From positions 6,262,001 through 6,326,000 of the forward strand of contig NZ_CP025624.1 of assembly GCF_002874965.1 (NCBI RefSeq): 64,000 nucleotides of DNA, written 5' to 3'. Positions 20,735 to 28,347 of the stretch are shown piece by piece (position 1 is the stretch's first letter; each line of letters opens with the position of its first letter). Both the position numbers and the translations under genes were made by a program. The stretch is from Pseudomonas sp. NC02 (GTDB lineage: Bacteria > Pseudomonadota > Gammaproteobacteria > Pseudomonadales > Pseudomonadaceae). The notes below the pieces were generated by a model, which saw nothing but the letters and a program-made list of their open reading frames with translations, did not search any database and was not told where the DNA came from.

Positions 20735-20994
20735 AAAGTATTCCTGCTCTCCTACTCATCACAACGTCAATTCTCGCTGGCTGCGAACGACAAGAATCTG
20801 TTCAAACCGTCGATTGGTACAAGGCAAATACATCTGAGCGTTTGAAGGTGCTGGAGAGGTGCAAGGCTAGCCCTGGAGAGCTTTCGATCTCTGCGAACTG
20901 TATCAACGCGTCATCGGCCGCGAATGCAACAACGTTGGAGCTGCGTGGTTACAAACACCGCGAACCAATCAATTTTTCTTCTCAGGGAAAATAG
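20731..20994 (+). CDS. eexN: EexN-type entry exclusion lipoprotein
   Basis: An 87-residue lipoprotein: signal peptide MKSIPALLLITTSILAGC with a lipobox ending at Cys18, then the family-typical VDWYKANTSERLKVLERCK and SANCINASSAAN. EexN proteins of IncN-type and VirB/Trb systems stop entry of a like element into a cell that already has it. It is translationally coupled to the preceding gene, and its stop is one base before the virB6-like start, the usual pairing of eexN with virB6/trbL. The cysteines C44 and C56 are conserved in the family as I recall. Confidence 0.75.
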   Translation: MKSIPALLLITTSILAGCERQESVQTVDWYKANTSERLKVLERCKASPGELSISANCINASSAANATTLELRGYKHREPINFSSQGK

Positions 20995-20995
20995 A

Positions 20996-21964
20996 ATGAC
21001 GACCACGACGGGAATATTCGAATGGATGGCGGGGAGCATGGACCAAACCCTCCAGACCTTCATAAGCGTCACGTCCAGCCAAGTCATCGATGACTTTTCA
21101 CTAACGGTAACGCTTTGTGGAACGCTCTATTTGACCATAATGGGCTTCATGATGATCACCGGCACAATCGAGCAACCCGCATCCCATTTCCTCAAGACCT
21201 GCGGAAAGTTTCTGCTTATCAGCGGGCTGGCAATGAACGCAGACACGTATATGTCGTGGGTAGTGGAGGCACTACACGGCCTGGAAACAGGGGTTGCTTC
21301 TGCCTTTTCAGCTACTGGCGACTCAACGGCCTCAAGGTCTGTATTTCAGGTAGTGGACAAGGCCATGTCCGACGGCTGGGCAATAGGCGCCGATATTCTA
21401 ACGAAGATGGGACTTCGTGCTGGGTACGACGTCGGAATGATATTTTTTGATTTGCTGACAGCCATAATCGTATACGCGGCAACACTTATTATCGCGGTTC
21501 CAGCAGGGGCAATGATCATTGTCGCAAAGGGAATGCTGTCGATCATGCTCGGCATCGGGCCAATTTTTATCATGATGCTGTTGTTTGGGCAGTTCACTTC
21601 CAAATGGTTCGATAGCTGGTTCGCCCAGGTCATCACCTACATCCTGCAAATCGCGCTGGTTGTCACGGTACTCAGCTTCGGGATCAAGTTTTTCTCATCG
21701 CTAACGAGCGACATACTGGCGACACCAGGCGACTACCCGATATCCACATTTCTGGAGCTTCTGGTGGTAACGGTCGTTGTGCTGTACATGCTGCAACAAG
21801 CCAATGCCGTCGCCGGCAGTCTCGCAGGGGGAATATCAAGCGCAGGGCTCACCCTTCGCGGAATCGCAAGCGGTGCCGCCTCACCGATCACCAAGGGGCT
21901 TAACCGACAGTCCACGCGCCGCGCGACATGCAGTCGGGGCAAATGGTCACTGCTGGACGCTTGA
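20996..21964 (+). CDS. VirB6/TrbL-like inner-membrane mating-channel protein, frameshifted near its end
   Basis: The product has several long hydrophobic segments, among them LTVTLCGTLYLTIMGFMMI and LLTAIIVYAATLIIAVPAG, plus the VirB6-type GIGPIFIMMLLFGQFT. VirB6 is the polytopic core of type IV secretion channels. Near 21915 the frame breaks: the sequence CGCGCCGCGCGAC appears to hold two extra bases. Removing one CG gives STRRDMQSGQMVTAG and a continuous tail to a stop at 22072-22074. As written the protein ends at 21964 with a different 14-residue tail. No other secretion genes are nearby, so it may be a leftover or may serve exclusion or interaction with a helper element. Confidence 0.75.
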   Translation: MTTTTGIFEWMAGSMDQTLQTFISVTSSQVIDDFSLTVTLCGTLYLTIMGFMMITGTIEQPASHFLKTCGKFLLISGLAMNADTYMSWVVEALHGLETGVASAFSATGDSTASRSVFQVVDKAMSDGWAIGADILTKMGLRAGYDVGMIFFDLLTAIIVYAATLIIAVPAGAMIIVAKGMLSIMLGIGPIFIMMLLFGQFTSKWFDSWFAQVITYILQIALVVTVLSFGIKFFSSLTSDILATPGDYPISTFLELLVVTVVVLYMLQQANAVAGSLAGGISSAGLTLRGIASGAASPITKGLNRQSTRRATCSRGKWSLLDA

Positions 21965-22095
21965 ACCACCTCGCGGCCGGTAACACAGCCTGGAACCCAG
22001 CCTACCGACAGCACGTCATGCAGAACATGGGCAAAAACTGGGGGAGTGCTACCGGGGGCAAAGTAAATCAGTAGCCCCTGACGCACGGCTCATCA

Positions 22096-22120
22096 GACCT
22101 CGCTTCGGCGGGGTCTTTTT
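22096..22120 (+). terminator. Intrinsic terminator after the virB6-like gene
   Basis: GACCTCGC and GCGGGGTC pair around a TTCG loop and run into TTTTT. The structure lies 22 bases after the ancestral virB6 stop, which supports the view that the operon originally ended there. Confidence 0.85.
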
Positions 22121-22842
22121 CTGAGTACCTTCAACAAGCGGATGACGGGTCAAGGGGTTGGTGCGGCCCGCAGGAGCGAAGCAACGAGGACTCGGCCCCT
22201 TGACGCGGCAGGAGCGCCCAACGCTCATGGCATGGGTGTAGGGGATCAAGGCCGCCGGCCTCCCCTGCACCCTTGACGACAGAGGGCGACTCGCTCCCTT
22301 CCCGCTTGCGGGAAGGGCGGGGGGATGGGCAACTTTAAAATCGTTAACTCATTGAATTTAGCAACTAATTGCAAAAAACAAGACAATTTCAGCGCTTGCC
22401 TTACTTGACTAACCAAGGGCTGAAAACCGTTAAACAGAAGTCATCGCAGAGAAGCTCAACGCAATTTAAAGGAGGGAAATACAGTCTCTGATAACTCCGC
22501 GCTCCGCTTGGGCAACCCCTTCGGTTGCATCCCGTGTCCGAACTTGCCGGACGGGCTGCGGGGCAGGCACGGCGGGCGGAGCCCTTGACCTACCCCTAGC
22601 GATAGGCTGAGCGCTTCCTGTGGTATCAAGGGTGCGGCTACGCCCGTCATCCTCACCCGTTCGGTGCTCGCCTTCGGCTCCGCTCCGCATGCGGCCTCCG
22701 GTGCCGCCCTTGACACCACATCCAGCAAAAACCTTGGTACTTTGATCAATGCACGATTTCACATGTGCCATGTACCTCCATCACATTCGCGGTTTACAAG
22801 GCATGCTTGCGCGCAACCAGGAATGCTTCAAATCTGAATTCC
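22121..22842. repeat. GC-rich gene-free region with dispersed CCCTTGA words
   Basis: About 720 bases without a credible gene. CCCTTGA or its complement TCAAGGG recurs at least six times, near 22148, 22196, 22270, 22580, 22626 and 22706, in both orientations, and a partial copy lies near 22246. A GC-rich hairpin (CCCTTCCCGC and GCGGGAAGGG) sits near 22298-22318. The base composition differs sharply from the AT-rich genes around it. Role unknown; control or partition sites of the element are possible. Confidence 0.4.
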
Positions 22843-22857
22843 TTGTTCATGAACAAG
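22842..22857. promoter_or_regulatory. Palindrome CTTGTTCATGAACAAG before the VbhA-like gene
   Basis: A perfect 16-base palindrome lies 28 bases before the next ATG. Its 14-base core TTGTTCATGAACAA recurs three times in the oriT-like array about 1.1 kb downstream. It is probably the binding site of an element-encoded regulator acting at both places. Confidence 0.6.
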
Positions 22858-22885
22858 ACTTCTCAAAACTCGTCAGGAAAACAGC

Positions 22886-23158
22886 ATGACTTCAGAAAAT
22901 CATAAAACCACTCAACAGCAAGACAACGTTGCCCCCTCAGCCGGGATTGACCAGTTCAAGGAACACCAGATATCGGAGTCCGAACAGAGCAAACGAAAGG
23001 AAACCGTGGACTTTGCCAACGCCTCAGTAAACCTGTCTGGATTTGAAGTCACTGAGGGTATGAAACGCCTCGGCGAACGCTACATCAGCGGCGAAATTGA
23101 TCTGGACGAGTTTGTGTCGATCTCGCAGCAAGAGAACGCTTCTTCCCGACCGAAGTGA
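22886..23158 (+). CDS. VbhA-like antitoxin domain protein without a Fic partner
   Basis: The 90-residue protein has a disordered polar N-terminus. Residues about 36-77 (RKETVDFANASVNLSGFEVT ... ERYISGEIDLDEFV) fit the VbhA-type antitoxin helix bundle that inhibits Fic AMP-transferase toxins through its S/T-x-x-x-E/N-G-type segment; here the corresponding stretch is SVNLSGFE. No Fic gene (HPFxxGNG) occurs anywhere in the window. It could be a stand-alone inhibitor or the remnant of a toxin-antitoxin pair. The assignment is by pattern. Confidence 0.6.
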   Translation: MTSENHKTTQQQDNVAPSAGIDQFKEHQISESEQSKRKETVDFANASVNLSGFEVTEGMKRLGERYISGEIDLDEFVSISQQENASSRPK

Positions 23159-23340
23159 GCGTAAGTTCACCGAAGCTTGAACATTTTGAGCCACACGCCC
23201 GACATTTGTCGGACTAACAAGGCAACAACTGCACGCTGACTGACAGCGCAGCGGTGAAAAAGCAAGAAGCATATGCCTGAGAAAGGCCCCCCTATGCATT
23301 ACCCCACAACAGGTTTCACCGGCCCTCTGAGAGAAGGGGG

Positions 23341-23910
23341 ATGGCAAGCATGCAGCGCCCACGCCTAAAGCCTCCAGCGTCAATCTGGAAACGAATCGAT
23401 GGCTCCCCGGAACGCCTGATCTCTCTCTCCGCGCTTGCCGTTGCGTTTGGCGCCCTATGCGTGTCGTTATGGCAGCTTGATATGGCTAAGCAGCACAATG
23501 TGCTTTCCGTAAGGCCTTACTTGATGGTCACGCCTCACCTCGCAGGTGCCAACGGAAAGAACGGGCTGTATCTCACCAATGAAGGTATCGGGCTCGGGAT
23601 ACTTACTTCCCTGAGCGTTTCCGTATCGGGGAGAGTCTATGCAGGCTTAGGCAAGAATCAATGGCCGAAAATCTTGCGCGATATGGGCTTGGAACCGCTT
23701 TGCTTTTCTATTGGCTGGCCAACCAAGGTTGCCGCCTTAAGGCCCGGAATGGAAATCGAAATTCTGGGCAAGTCGAAACTGTTCAACTCTGGTTGCGAGC
23801 TTGCGCTGGCTACTTTCCTAACAACGAAAGACGTCTCGATTGAGCTGCGTTACACCTCGCTTTACGAAGAAGAACACACATTTTCAGGTGATACGTTCTT
23901 GAATCTATAG
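23341..23910 (+). CDS. Membrane-anchored hypothetical protein
   Basis: Up to 189 residues: a basic N-terminus, one membrane segment (about residues 28-45, LSALAVAFGALCVSLW) and a predicted beta-rich domain facing outwards. No family is recognised. The start is either 23341, close behind a G-rich run, or ATG 23350; both give the same domain. It lies between the VbhA-like gene and the oriT array, and codon use is consistent with translation. Function unknown. Confidence 0.5.
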   Translation: MASMQRPRLKPPASIWKRIDGSPERLISLSALAVAFGALCVSLWQLDMAKQHNVLSVRPYLMVTPHLAGANGKNGLYLTNEGIGLGILTSLSVSVSGRVYAGLGKNQWPKILRDMGLEPLCFSIGWPTKVAALRPGMEIEILGKSKLFNSGCELALATFLTTKDVSIELRYTSLYEEEHTFSGDTFLNL

Positions 23911-23942
23911 CGCCAGGCTCCGTAGCTGAATCCGTCCGGGCT

Positions 23943-24220
23943 TTGTTCATGAACAAGAACTTAGCCAATTGGAGATCTAGTGCAGGATAGGCTTCCGCCG
24001 GGATGTGACACCCACTACGCCTGCCTTCGCTCTACCCCAGCTATCCGACACACCGCATCAAGGAAAGCTTGTTCATGAACAAATGTTTGGGGGATATGAG
24101 ACCTAGTGCAGGATAGGCTTTCACCGGAAAGCTGTATTACACAACGCCACCTCCACTACGATTTTTCCTTGTTCATGAACAAATTTGAAAGACGGTGGAG
24201 CACTAGTGCAGGATAGGCTT
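23943..24220 (-). other. oriT-like array: three palindrome plus IncP-type nic units
   Basis: Three units each contain TTGTTCATGAACAA (23943, 24069, 24169) and, with the start offset by exactly 34 bases in every copy, CTAGTGCAGGATAGGCTT (23977, 24103, 24203). The minus strand reads AAGCCTATCCTGCACTAG, which fits the IncP/Ti nic consensus YATCCTG|Y. It shares GCAGGATAGG with the RP4 nic region as I remember it. A MobC-like gene follows 76 bases later. Position, spacing and consensus support an origin of transfer. Three nic copies in series are unusual. Confidence 0.7.
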
Positions 24221-24229
24221 ACCGCCGGT

Positions 24230-24249
24230 TAAATGTGCGCACACATTTA
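24230..24249. promoter_or_regulatory. Inverted repeat TAAATGTG-N4-CACATTTA before the MobC-like gene
   Basis: A perfect eight-base inverted repeat lies 48 bases before the mobC-like start. Relaxosome accessory proteins often bind near oriT and repress their own gene, and this is a natural candidate for that operator. Confidence 0.45.
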
Positions 24250-24296
24250 GCACGGCATGGCTTTGCAGGTTTCGTTACCGTTGATGGGGAGTATTT

Positions 24297-24842
24297 ATGG
24301 AGAGCTCAAGCCGAGCCTTGAACATTCACCTGGGCGCAGACCTAAAAGCCCGCTGGGCGGATTACTGCCTTGCTTTGGGTAAATCTCCTGGAGCAGCAAT
24401 CAAAGCTGCGATTGAGCAACAACTGGCGCAATCAGCAGCGAACCCGGCCCCAAAGACTTACCAGCAAGTCGCAGAGACGACGACAAGCGATCCCAAGCAA
24501 CGCTTTGAAATCCTACTGACTGCTTCGGAAAAAGCAGCTATCAACGAGCGAGCTCAGATAGAGCGGTGTTCCATGCGGCGTTGGATCGTCGACGCCATCC
24601 GCATCGGCTTGACCCACGAGCCACAGTTCGGCATGGATGAAATCGACGCATTAGGTGAATCGAACTATCAGCTTTTGGCTCTAGGACGAAATCTCAACCA
24701 GATCGCCCGCAGCCTGAATGATGGTAAGTATGAACCGGTCACTGTCGAGATGATTACAGCATTAAGCGGGTTGATTCAGAAACACACTGAAGTGGTTAGT
24801 AAGGCCATTCGCGCTAGCCTTGAGCGTTGGGACATCGAATGA
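24297..24842 (+). CDS. MobC-like relaxosome accessory protein
   Basis: The 181-residue protein has an N-terminal region like a ribbon-helix-helix domain. The C-terminal MobC/MbeC signature LGRNLNQIARSLN lies at residues 129-141. Such proteins bind oriT and help the relaxase melt and nick DNA. GGGGAG is upstream of the ATG. In most elements a relaxase gene follows at once, often overlapping; here the next 300 bases are empty and no relaxase is present in the window, so mobilization would need a relaxase supplied in trans. Confidence 0.75.
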   Translation: MESSSRALNIHLGADLKARWADYCLALGKSPGAAIKAAIEQQLAQSAANPAPKTYQQVAETTTSDPKQRFEILLTASEKAAINERAQIERCSMRRWIVDAIRIGLTHEPQFGMDEIDALGESNYQLLALGRNLNQIARSLNDGKYEPVTVEMITALSGLIQKHTEVVSKAIRASLERWDIE

Positions 24843-25143
24843 CGTGTCACTTCCTCTGAAGGCATTTGCAACAGAATGGAGCAGAAGGTCGAACAGAACT
24901 CGTAATCGGCACATCAGCCGTTGTGCCTGCATCGAGGTTGGAAACGGTATCGGAGCAGCGCTGTCGTCCGGTTGCAGAGATTTTAACTAGCCGCTACCAT
25001 CAGCATCGGTAGTGACAGCTGCCCCGTGCTCGCCATGCTAAGCCACAGCCCCGTGGCCCTGTTGCAACACTCCTCATTATCTCTGGGTTCTTCATGCTCA
25101 GAAACGATTGCGAGCTTCGTTTCCGCTGAGCTTGGAGTTGTCC
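24843..25143. other. Gene-free gap where a relaxase gene would be expected
   Basis: About 300 bases after the MobC-like gene hold no frame with relaxase motifs (no HxDxxH-type or HUH text). Base composition is average. It may be the scar of a deletion. Confidence 0.4.
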
Positions 25144-25998
25144 ATGATCGCAACACCCCGTAAGCCTAACTCCATCGCTGGCATCAAGAAAGTTGCCAAA
25201 GAATTGAAGAAAGGCTCAAAAATCACTCATTTCCAAGCATTGAATCTGGCAGCTCAGTTGTCAGGTTTTCATAACTTCAACCACGCCCATAGCTCGCTGA
25301 ATTCATCTGCATCAGGGATGCCGCACACTCACAAGTACCAGGTGACGATATCTGCTAGGTGGAGAGACTGGGAAGGCAACAAAGGTAGCGTCTCTGCAAC
25401 AGTGTCTATCCCCAATCTGTTGCATCAATTGGTCACTCCGCAAAATTTTTTCGGGCTGCTTTCCGATTTGGAAATCAACGGTTCTGAAGAACTATCGTTT
25501 GCCAAAGTCCTACCGGGAGAGGGACACGCAGAAATGAGGGTGTTCTCTGCAGCACGAGCGATCCGATTCATCTCTGTGACGGGCTTAGTCCCCGCGCTGA
25601 CACCGCGGAACCCACTACCGTTTTTTGAGGACATCCACGGATTTCAGTGCAAGATACCTAACGGTGATCACACTCGCTTTTGGAAAGATCCTATCAGTGG
25701 ACATCACGTCATCACAGATGAACCCTATCTCGGCGAAGCCACTCCTCCATTAGTGAAGGCCAAACGGACTGAGTGGGCGAACAAGCATCAGCTCAGTGTT
25801 GGATTTCCGGAATGGCCTGGAATGCACAACCCAGGTTACGGAACACGTTTAACGCTTTTTTCGCAAAATCTAGACGTAGCGCGCTTTGTGAGAACTTTGG
25901 ACAAGATTCCCGCTCCAGGTGAAGGTTACGATGCAGATCTGTTAGAACCAGACTATCGAAAAAGTACCTCACCCATTGGCAAACGAGCTTATAGCTGA
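25144..25998 (+). CDS. Hypothetical protein (possibly DUF5623-like)
   Basis: The 284-residue protein starts with a short domain, PNSIAGIKKVAKELKK followed by ITHFQALNLAAQLSGFHNFN. I associate this with an N-terminal domain common to proteins on integrative elements of Pseudomonas and relatives, possibly DUF5623. The remainder is a soluble domain with no motif I can name. GGAG lies six bases before the ATG at 25144. It is a single gene followed by a strong inverted repeat. Function unknown. Confidence 0.6.
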   Translation: MIATPRKPNSIAGIKKVAKELKKGSKITHFQALNLAAQLSGFHNFNHAHSSLNSSASGMPHTHKYQVTISARWRDWEGNKGSVSATVSIPNLLHQLVTPQNFFGLLSDLEINGSEELSFAKVLPGEGHAEMRVFSAARAIRFISVTGLVPALTPRNPLPFFEDIHGFQCKIPNGDHTRFWKDPISGHHVITDEPYLGEATPPLVKAKRTEWANKHQLSVGFPEWPGMHNPGYGTRLTLFSQNLDVARFVRTLDKIPAPGEGYDADLLEPDYRKSTSPIGKRAYS

Positions 25999-26021
25999 AA
26001 CTAGCTACAGTTTTAGGTGAT

Positions 26022-26057
26022 GATCCGTTTTCGTCAGTGGTATTTCGAAAACGGATC
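26022..26057 (+). terminator. 12-base perfect inverted repeat after the hypothetical gene
   Basis: GATCCGTTTTCG and CGAAAACGGATC enclose a 12-base loop, 24 bases after the stop. There is no T tract, so termination may be weak. A second hairpin (AAGGCCCG and CGGGCCTT, 26203-26233) lies further along the otherwise gene-free gap 25999-26373. Confidence 0.5.
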
Positions 26058-26373
26058 GCCCCGCACTCCGACATCGCCAAACGAGTACATCCAATAAATA
26101 GCGCCTGTAGTGTTTGACTCATTTCAAGAAAAATTCAACCCGCTCGCCATAAACATTTACCCGACATAAGCATGACGGAGACCAAATTTTGTCTTGAACA
26201 GGAAGGCCCGAATACTTTCATATCGCGGGCCTTCGAAGGTAGGCAAGAGAGCAACCCCTCATGCATTAGTGAACGGCTGTTGGAGTGCCGACGCCGACTA
26301 AACTTCCAACGCTACCTCCTTAGACTAGAAAATCTAACTTCCTGTATATTACCAAACACACTCATTCAAATTT

Positions 26374-27402
26374 TTATTCAGCAAAATTTACTGTTACTCG
26401 TCCGACCCGCTGAGTTACAGTCGCTCCTATTTCTGCTACGTCGGGGTCAAATAATGCTAAATTAACGCCATCCCCTACCGAACTCCGATACATAACACCA
26501 TCAAACCCACAAACTTTCACATACTCGCATAGATATTGGCTGGGTACGTAATCGAACGCAGCAGATCTTGGCAAAACGGGCCGAGTAAGTTCTTCTCCTA
26601 GCTTCTCAAGAAACTCTACATCACTTCTAAGCATAGATATTTCGCTCTCATCAGAAAGCATAAAAGGGGAAACACTTCTTTTAGGATGTCTGAGATCAAT
26701 AACTTTTAATCCGTCAGGAATACGTACACTGGCAACGCACGCATCCTCTCCCGTATGAGGGCGAATTTCAGAAACAGCTGTTATAGGTGTGGACGCCAAG
26801 TATAGATATGGAATACCTGCTGGATTGGCTCTACCATGTGAGGCGAGGTGTTTTGGAGGCGATTTCATTTCTATAGGAGTGTATGTCGAAGCACCGGTTT
26901 GTATCCGCGCACGGAACCAGTTTGTAGCCACCTCCGCGGCAGGAAGCAACAAATAATCAAAAAGCCTTTTGAGGCGGGAAAGATTTATTTCAGTTTCAGG
27001 AAAATACCTGTTTTTATGTATGAGTTCCTGACGTAAATCATCCCATCTCTGTAGTGCGTTATCTGAAACGGCAGTCTCAGATGGTCTGTATCGTTGCCTT
27101 ACCAATTCACCATCATCGAGAACATCGCTAAGAAGCTCTTTAGCATGGGCTATATCCATTCTCTCATGACTGAACATTCCCCAGTCACTTTTCAGCAACT
27201 CGATAAGTCCAATTCCCTGGGAATCTCTGACATAGATCCCTGTCAACAACTCAAATAGCTCTCTAAGTTCTCGCGGGGATAACAGTGGTTGATCGGGGGA
27301 AAGACAATAACTACAAACCCCTATTTCGTGAGAAAACTGAACAAAAAAACTTCTTCGAAGATGTATATCACCAAAACAGCTTGGGCAGCAGTACAATTTC
27401 AT
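26374..27402 (-). CDS. RES-domain protein with zinc-finger/HEPN-RES-type N-terminus
   Basis: RES domains cleave NAD+ in known toxins. The 342-residue protein has Cys5, Cys6, Cys9 and Cys30, Cys33 (a likely zinc finger, CPSCFGD and CSYC) as in HEPN/RES N-terminal domains, and a helical middle. The RES domain (about residues 160-325) has Arg165/167 in WFRARIQ, RANPAGIPYLYLA, the conserved Glu in AVSEIRP, and GFDGVMYRSS...GVNLALFD. No small Xre-type antitoxin, the usual partner of RES toxins, is next to it. Instead its start overlaps the sce7725 stop (ATGA), making it the last gene of a three-gene operon. Confidence 0.8.
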   Translation of the reverse strand: MKLYCCPSCFGDIHLRRSFFVQFSHEIGVCSYCLSPDQPLLSPRELRELFELLTGIYVRDSQGIGLIELLKSDWGMFSHERMDIAHAKELLSDVLDDGELVRQRYRPSETAVSDNALQRWDDLRQELIHKNRYFPETEINLSRLKRLFDYLLLPAAEVATNWFRARIQTGASTYTPIEMKSPPKHLASHGRANPAGIPYLYLASTPITAVSEIRPHTGEDACVASVRIPDGLKVIDLRHPKRSVSPFMLSDESEISMLRSDVEFLEKLGEELTRPVLPRSAAFDYVPSQYLCEYVKVCGFDGVMYRSSVGDGVNLALFDPDVAEIGATVTQRVGRVTVNFAE

Positions 27403-28340
27403 TCCCGTCCATGAAAATAATCGGCCATCACTTCAATGTGATGCTGCATAGAGAGCTTTTTAACATACCCCAATCCGGGAAAGTGGCCGCGCTCATGCAA
27501 CTCAATAAACTCATCAACCGCGCGAGTTCGGAAAATTTTCGTGTCGGGTCTCAGGGCTTCATCAACTAACTTACGCAAAGCCTCAGCAAACTTACCTGCT
27601 GGGTCAGTCGGCGTTTCGAAGCGATCAGACTTAAAGTGATGGATATACATTCCATCATCCTGTTCATCGTCGATGAATGTTAAATGAATGGCAACTGCGT
27701 AAGCAGGCCCTCCACCTTCAGAGTACTCGTCTCCAACTATTAGAAAATCTCCAAAACCTTCAGCCCCATCATCTTCGAAGGTAACGTGCAAGTCCGAGAA
27801 AAATTCTACAGCGGGGTGAAGCCTATTCGCACGTTTCTCAAATCCATTCTTAACGACAATCTTTTCAAAATCGGTAAAATTTCTCTGATATAGACGTCCA
27901 TTGTAACCATCTAAAAAAACATGAGCAGAATCATCGTCCCGAGGTAGAAGATTTAACAGCCCTCGAGCATCGGTAAAACCAGCATGGATGAATAGTTTTT
28001 TGCGCTGACCTACAGACTCTAAGATATTTTCAATCTGATGAACATCAGTCTCATCAGTGAGCAATACTCCTGCATACACATTCGCAGCGTGCTCATAATT
28101 ACTATCCAGAAGCTCGATCAATCTAGACGGGTCGGCGGAAAGATCTCCATAGCGAGGATTTACTATAAGCGAAATATCACCGCCAGCATCGCTCACAGCA
28201 TCAATTGCCCGTATCAAACCGTTTACTGCTTCTTTGACTGGTTCGATAATTGGGACAAATCCCCGCTCAGACATAATATCCGCACACTCGCGAATAGTAA
28301 TTAGATCATACTGCTTACCGCGAAAATAAGGGTAGTACAT
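27399..28340 (-). CDS. sce7725 / T4 beta-protein-like family protein
   Basis: The 313-residue protein opens MYYPYFRGKQYDLITIRECA, the pattern of sce7725 family proteins and of the related beta-protein family named after a phage T4 gene product. The core looks like an alpha/beta barrel with regular strands (VPIIEPVK, SLIVNPRYG, VYAGVLLTD, KLFIHAG, AHVFLDGY). The biochemical function is not known to me. It follows the sce7726 gene after seven bases and overlaps the RES gene by four, so the three are probably made together. Confidence 0.75.
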   Translation of the reverse strand: MYYPYFRGKQYDLITIRECADIMSERGFVPIIEPVKEAVNGLIRAIDAVSDAGGDISLIVNPRYGDLSADPSRLIELLDSNYEHAANVYAGVLLTDETDVHQIENILESVGQRKKLFIHAGFTDARGLLNLLPRDDDSAHVFLDGYNGRLYQRNFTDFEKIVVKNGFEKRANRLHPAVEFFSDLHVTFEDDGAEGFGDFLIVGDEYSEGGGPAYAVAIHLTFIDDEQDDGMYIHHFKSDRFETPTDPAGKFAEALRKLVDEALRPDTKIFRTRAVDEFIELHERGHFPGLGYVKKLSMQHHIEVMADYFHGRE

Positions 28341-28347
28341 GCTCCAT

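Noticed and set aside
22466..22771. Frames of about 100 codons on the minus strand in the GC-rich gap
   Set aside because: Two overlapping frames of equal quality, with Arg/Pro/Gly-rich composition and no ribosome site; typical of GC-rich non-coding DNA.
22843..24182. CRISPR array suggested by regularly placed TTGTTCATGAACAA
   Set aside because: Only four short palindromic copies with unequal spacing, linked to nic sequences; no cas genes.
26172..26465. 97-codon frame in the gap before the RES gene
   Set aside because: It overlaps the end of the RES gene, has no good ribosome site, and spans a hairpin; no protein-like composition.
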